A DNA stretch of 64,000 nucleotides from Desulfomonile tiedjei DSM 6799 (GTDB lineage: Bacteria; Desulfobacterota; Desulfomonilia; Desulfomonilales; Desulfomonilaceae): positions 1,984,001 to 2,048,000 of the forward strand of contig NC_018025.1 of the NCBI RefSeq assembly GCF_000266945.1, in the 5' to 3' direction. Shown piece by piece: positions 60,048-64,000 of this stretch. Position 1 is the first letter of the stretch; the number at the start of each line of letters is the position of its first letter. A program made the position numbers and the translations under genes. The notes under the pieces are model-generated. The model had not been told where the DNA came from. It searched no databases and worked only from the letters and a program-made list of their open reading frames with translations.

Positions 60048-62485
60048 GGCTGTCTATCCGGTATAGTGAAAAGGAAAGTGGATCCTTTTCCTGGTTCAGA
60101 CTCTACCCATACGCGTCCGCGATGCCGTTCGATGATTTTCTTGACAATGGCGAGTCCCATGCCGGTGCCATCAAACCGTTCTTGACCATTCAACTGCTGG
60201 AATATTACAAACACCAGATCGAAGTAATCGCTGTCGATCCCTATACCGTTGTCTTTGACCGAAAAAATCCATTCATTCCCCGACCGACTGGCAGAAACAT
60301 GAATTCTCGGCGGTTTGGCAGTCCGATATTTTATCGCATTCCCGATGAGATTCTGAAATACCCGTATCATCTGTATTGAATCGGCATGAATCGGAGGCAA
60401 CGCATCGTGAGTGATCGTTGCCTCACTCCCATCTATGAGTGTTCTTAAATTGAGAAGGGCTTGCTTCAGAACTTCTTCGGTATCGAGGATTTCCAGTGAG
60501 TCGCCGCGAGTAGAGATTCGAGAATACGCGAGCAAGTCTCTGATAAGAGCATTGGTCTTTTTGGCAGAATCTACTGCATAGCCTATCAGGTCATTTGAAG
60601 TCTTTCCTAACCCACCCTCGTGTTCTTTCTGGATCAGTTGCAGACAGTTCACAATATTGCGCAACGGCTCCTGAAGATCGTGCGATGCAATATACGCAAA
60701 CTGTTCGAGATCCTGATTGGAGCGGGTCAGGTCTTCCGTCCGCATTTGCAGGAGTGCTTCATTCCGTTTGCGATCCGTAATGTCCCGAATTACCACGACA
60801 GATAGTCCATCGCCCTTTGGATCGCAAAAAATGCTTTCCGATATTTCTGTGGGGAACACTGTTCCGTCCGCACGGCGGCAATTCAGTTCACCCACCGCTT
60901 TCCTTTTATTTATCTTCTCTTCCAGGAAGGAAGTACGTCTCGAATCGGATTCATCCATTAAATTGGAGAGCTTCAGCGAACACATTTCCTGTTCCGAACG
61001 ATTGAATATCTGGCAAGCGGCCGGATTTACAGCCAGGATTTGTTCGTCCGAAATCCTTGCAAGCAACAGGGCATCAATACTGTTTTCGAACACCAATCGG
61101 AATTGCTGCTCGCTTTCGACAAGAGCTGCTTCCGTGAATTCGTGTTCTTCGATCTTCTTCTTGAGTCTTTCGTTCAGTACGGCCAGTTGTGCCGTTCGTT
61201 CGACTACTTTTCTTTCGAGATTTGCATTGAGCAGCCTTATCTTCGCTTCTGCCTGCTTGCGTTCGGCAATATCGACATCAATGCAGTACATCTCTTTTTC
61301 GCCATGTATGTTTTCGAACATTACGTGGCTGGAGAATACGGGTACTACCGTCCCGCTCTTGTGCATCAATTCCAATTCTCCAGGAGGCACGCGTTTACCG
61401 TATTTGATCCAGTTCTCAATCGCGCTGACAACCTGCTCGCGCATACGAGGGGGAATAATTAATTCTTCCAGCTTCTTACCAATGACATCTTCTTTCGCAT
61501 AGCCGTAAAGTTGTTGACTGGCGGAATTCCAAAAAATTACCTCTCTATCTGCATTATAACCTTGAACGGCAATATTTGGTATGTCTTCGACAAGAGAGCG
61601 GAACCGCATCTCGCTCTCCAGGAGAACCTGCTCGGCTTTCTCCTGATCTGTAACGTCTCGAGCCGTAATTTGAACCAATTTGTCATACTGTGTGATAACG
61701 GATTTCAGATCCACCACAAAATCTCTGACCTCTCCGGTACTCATCGGCAACCTGGTCTTAAAAGCTCCGTGATGCCGATCAAGCGTTTCGACAAAGTCCT
61801 GAAGAATCTCTTTTGTGGCAAAGATCGCCTGAATTTCAGGAATGCCGTGCTTGGGCAGGTCTCCCCGACTACAGCTCAAAAACTTGAGAGCCTTGTCATT
61901 ACAGTCCACAATTTTTCCGGAATGCGGGTCCACAAGAAAGGTCATGTGGGCACTTTGCTCAAAAAGGATACGATATTTTTCCTCATCCGCCTTCAGCGCT
62001 GTCTCAACAGTTTTGTTGTGAGTAATATCACGGAATGTGATCATGTATCCGGCAGGCATTCCTTCATCGTCTCTGAAGGGCACGGAACTGAGTTGAACAT
62101 CCAGTATCGTTCCTTCTCGAGTGATCCGTTTGGTTTCGAAGGTCGGAACCGAGCCTCCTCTCATCAAAATCTCGATCATCTCATCGGTCTGGGAAGTAAA
62201 ATCTTCAGGGACATCCTCGATGATCATTCCGATCGCTTCTTCGGGGGACCAACCGAAAGCTGCAGTAAAAGCCGAATTGAGAAACAAAACATGTCCGTGC
62301 TTGTCATACAATGCCGATGGATCGGAGAGATCCCTTACGAGAGCTCGCAAAACAGTCTCGCTTTTCCTGCCGGACAATCTTGCTTGCACCCGAGTCTGTT
62401 TCGTCTTTTCATTTTTCTCAGGCAGTCGGCGTAAGGCGAGTGGTTCTTTTTGGACTATCCCATGCTCTTTTTTCCGGGTTTTCAT
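60044..62485 (-). CDS. Multi-PAS sensor histidine kinase
   Basis: 813 residues without membrane helices. Four PAS domains can be placed at about 45-160, 165-285, 290-415 and 465-590 (SALYDKHGHVLFLNSAFTAA, MTFLVDPHSGKIVDC, REVIFWNSASQQLYGYAKED, DALLLARISDEQILAVNP), with a coiled coil at about 418-462. HisKA carries the phospho-His in FAYIASHDLQEPLRNIVNC (about 620), and HATPase has NLIGNAIKYR, KDNGIGID and GTGMGLAIVKKI. It senses an intracellular signal, possibly redox or a ligand, and hands phosphate to the overlapping response regulator. Confidence 0.95.
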   Translation of the reverse strand: MKTRKKEHGIVQKEPLALRRLPEKNEKTKQTRVQARLSGRKSETVLRALVRDLSDPSALYDKHGHVLFLNSAFTAAFGWSPEEAIGMIIEDVPEDFTSQTDEMIEILMRGGSVPTFETKRITREGTILDVQLSSVPFRDDEGMPAGYMITFRDITHNKTVETALKADEEKYRILFEQSAHMTFLVDPHSGKIVDCNDKALKFLSCSRGDLPKHGIPEIQAIFATKEILQDFVETLDRHHGAFKTRLPMSTGEVRDFVVDLKSVITQYDKLVQITARDVTDQEKAEQVLLESEMRFRSLVEDIPNIAVQGYNADREVIFWNSASQQLYGYAKEDVIGKKLEELIIPPRMREQVVSAIENWIKYGKRVPPGELELMHKSGTVVPVFSSHVMFENIHGEKEMYCIDVDIAERKQAEAKIRLLNANLERKVVERTAQLAVLNERLKKKIEEHEFTEAALVESEQQFRLVFENSIDALLLARISDEQILAVNPAACQIFNRSEQEMCSLKLSNLMDESDSRRTSFLEEKINKRKAVGELNCRRADGTVFPTEISESIFCDPKGDGLSVVVIRDITDRKRNEALLQMRTEDLTRSNQDLEQFAYIASHDLQEPLRNIVNCLQLIQKEHEGGLGKTSNDLIGYAVDSAKKTNALIRDLLAYSRISTRGDSLEILDTEEVLKQALLNLRTLIDGSEATITHDALPPIHADSIQMIRVFQNLIGNAIKYRTAKPPRIHVSASRSGNEWIFSVKDNGIGIDSDYFDLVFVIFQQLNGQERFDGTGMGLAIVKKIIERHRGRVWVESEPGKGSTFLFTIPDRQP

Positions 62486-62890
62486 AACTTTCCCAGCCTG
62501 ACGTTCTAATTAGGAATGGTAACCTTTTACGACCTGATTCGCTTTAACTGCCGCTACTTGGCCTCTCTTCCCGAGAAATTTCGATGAGGCAAGCATCGGC
62601 GGTACCAAAATTTTCTGGTAGACAAGAATTACCCTATTATTAATAGGAACATACCTCATCGCTGGTTGGCAATCAACTGTCAATTTTCCCTTATCCCACC
62701 GACAAACGATGCAATCTGCCGCATGTCCCGCTCCGCGGCACCACTGGAGATTCTAAATGTCATTCTGATTCTTCTCTCTCTTAATGAGGAGTGGATGCCC
62801 ATCACAATAGTCATCTTGAGTGGAAATGAAAGAGAACAAGAGAGACACCAAATGCGCAATTTATGGCAGATCCAGTATTCATCTTTTGAG
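62486..62890. other. Intergenic region ending in a solo MITE end
   Basis: No gene is supported. At 62884-62895 stands TGAGACAGTCTC, the right end of the GAAACTGTCTCA MITE family, followed directly by GCAAACCCACGGG of the composite repeat. The matching left end was not found. Confidence 0.5.
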
Positions 62891-62895
62891 ACAGT

Positions 62896-63095
62896 CTCGC
62901 AAACCCACGGGAGCGATACGGGAAATCCCTTGTCTTAAAGATCCTGAAGGGGGCGACCGACGATATTTGAGCATTACTGCTTGTTGGTCGACTCTTTCAG
63001 GGTCGCTCAACTATGCTTTGAAGCGTGCCGCCGTCCACGGGTTACACCCGTGGCATCGGGACGCCCTCCCAGGGCGTGCCCGCTCATGACTGAAC
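62896..63095. repeat. Composite palindromic repeat, CCCGTGG family, copy 3 (left end replaced)
   Basis: GCAAACCCACGGGAGCGATACGG... TTGGTCGACTCTTTCAGGGTC, CCACGGGTTACACCCGTGG and GCCCTCCCAGGGC follow the order of 6610-6832. The first palindrome is missing, replaced by the MITE end. Confidence 0.75.
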
Positions 63096-63162
63096 GGCTG
63101 CCCGACCCATGTTCTTCCCGTATGGAGACACGTTAATAAACCGTACACTGGAAGGCTTTCCC

Positions 63163-63191
63163 TTTGAATTGACATTCCGATATTGTATACT
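63163..63191 (+). promoter_or_regulatory. Candidate promoter of fcl
   Basis: TTTGAA (63163-63168), 17 bases, TATACT (63186-63191), 118 bases before ATG 63309. The long leader leaves room for control, but no riboswitch or operator is seen. Confidence 0.45.
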
Positions 63192-63308
63192 CCTGTGCGT
63201 TTTCGAACCCTGGAGAACGGTGAACAGAGTCCGGTTTTCCTGCGGCAGGATCCAAAAAGTCCGTTGAAATTTGACTTTACACAACTCTTCTCGACAGGCG
63301 AATTCTCA

Positions 63309-64000
63309 ATGCAAGACCCCCTTCAACAGAGAATTTATGTGGCCGGACACACAGGAATGGTTGGCTCGGCAATCTCTCGTAGACTCAAGCGTGACGGTTA
63401 TCTCCTGGTAGGTCCGAAGTCTCGAGTCGATCTGCGCGACCAGCGCAGAACCATGGACATGTTCAGCGAACTCAAACCGGACCTCGTGTTTCTTGCTGCA
63501 GCAAAGGTCGGAGGAATTTATGCCAATTTGACCTATCCTGCTGATTTCATCTATGACAACCTCATGATTCAAACAAACGTGATTCATGCGTCATGCCAAC
63601 ATAGTGTAAAAAAGCTCCTATTCTTGGGCAGTTCCTGCATTTATCCGGCGAAATCTCCCCAACCCATAAAAGAGGAATATTTGCTGAGCGGATACCTGGA
63701 GAAGACCAATGAAGCTTACGCATTGTCCAAAATTGCCGGAATCTTCATGTGCCAATCGTATAACCGACAATACGGGACAAATTTTATTTCCCTGATGCCG
63801 GCAAACCTGTACGGTCCCGGGGACACCTTCGATCCATCGAATTCGCACGTAATTCCGGCGCTCATCCGAAAGATTCATACGGGAAAAGAATCTGGAGCAG
63901 AATCTGTGGAAATCTGGGGCACGGGAAATCCGCGACGCGAATTCCTGTACGTCGACGATCTCGCAGACGCGTGTTTATTCCTCATGGAAAATTATGATTC
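63309..64000 (+). CDS. fcl: GDP-L-fucose synthase, N-terminal part (runs off the window)
   Basis: 230 residues before the window edge. An extended [19 protein letters not shown] (NADP loop, about 11-26), [20 protein letters not shown]-like stretch (about 57-76), GSSCIYP, the catalytic Tyr-xxx-Lys in [10 protein letters not shown] (about 137-146), [11 protein letters not shown] and [17 protein letters not shown], all typical of GDP-fucose synthase. It epimerises and reduces GDP-4-keto-6-deoxymannose to GDP-L-fucose for surface glycans. Its GDP-mannose dehydratase partner may lie beyond the edge. Confidence 0.94.
   Translation, partial: MQDPLQQRIYVAGHTGMVGSAISRRLKRDGYLLVGPKSRVDLRDQRRTMDMFSELKPDLVFLAAAKVGGIYANLTYPADFIYDNLMIQTNVIHASCQHSVKKLLFLGSSCIYPAKSPQPIKEEYLLSGYLEKTNEAYALSKIAGIFMCQSYNRQYGTNFISLMPANLYGPGDTFDPSNSHVIPALIRKIHTGKESGAESVEIWGTGNPRREFLYVDDLADACLFLMENYD

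Noticed and set aside
6565-63095. CRISPR array in the repeated CCCGTGG or GTAGGGGC units
   Set aside because: The copies are dispersed, palindromic and unevenly spaced with no unique spacers and no cas genes, so they are not CRISPR.

Overview
The window looks like a chromosomal segment of a Gram-negative anaerobe of the former Deltaproteobacteria; a Desulfomonile/Syntrophobacter-type sulfate reducer or syntroph is my best guess, but there is no rRNA here to prove it. The evidence is indirect: outer-membrane beta-barrels, heptose and GDP-fucose sugar enzymes, a solo MoeA and XdhC, a homoserine dehydrogenase/threonine synthase/ApgM operon, a two-domain MurF-alanine racemase, and a very repeat-rich intergenic landscape. 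Base composition is moderate, about half G+C by eye, apart from a G+C-rich island at 47.8-49.9 kb and an A+T-rich gap at 17.0-17.5 kb.

Layout. 0-1.5 kb (minus): a tight operon of ECF sigma factor, zinc-binding anti-sigma factor, thioredoxin and thioredoxin reductase, driven by a good -35/-10 promoter. 1.7-6.4 kb: sirtuin, outer-membrane protein, HrcA repressor, YheT-type hydrolase, small secreted protein. 7.0-16.2 kb: zinc dehydrogenase, YjbQ, HldD, MoeA, M50/CBS protease, Nnr repair enzyme, XdhC. 16.2-26.5 kb: glycosyltransferase, outer-membrane protein, radical SAM/SPASM enzyme, acyl-CoA synthetase-like protein, histidine kinase, small zinc protein, Pro-rich secreted protein, methyltransferase, MalQ. 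27-37.8 kb: GrpE-DnaK, DUF1015 protein, TrmN6-like methyltransferase, aminotransferase, then hom-thrC-apgM for threonine synthesis. 38-43 kb: a mobile-DNA hub (RAYT transposase fragments, palindromic repeats, an IS110 element with a structured leader) followed by a 909-residue Trp-rich protein with a LEPR-XLL-like N-terminus and a DUF4347-like His/Cys domain. 43-53 kb: MurF-Alr fusion, TMEM175-type channel, FMN reductase, a DUF1254/DUF1214 protein with a broken tandem partner, Smr protein, metallo-hydrolase and ferritin-like protein. 53-64 kb: a surface-glycan region (PseI-like synthase, WbqC, a large membrane protein, a SPASM radical SAM protein), a multi-PAS kinase with its response regulator, and the start of a GDP-L-fucose synthase gene.

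The most unusual layer is between the genes. At least four families of short structured repeats recur across the window and are nested in one another: GTAGGGGC...GCCCCTAC palindromes and related CCGGC hairpins (REP/BIME-like), a roughly 250-bp composite with CCCGTGG and CCCTTTCAGGG palindromes, a MITE with GAAACTGTCTCA-type ends and 4-bp target duplications, and a roughly 128-bp family of which one copy carries a second 165-bp MITE with a TCA duplication. RAYT remnants at 38-40 kb offer a plausible source of transposition for the palindromes, and the IS110 element appears to sit inside one of them.
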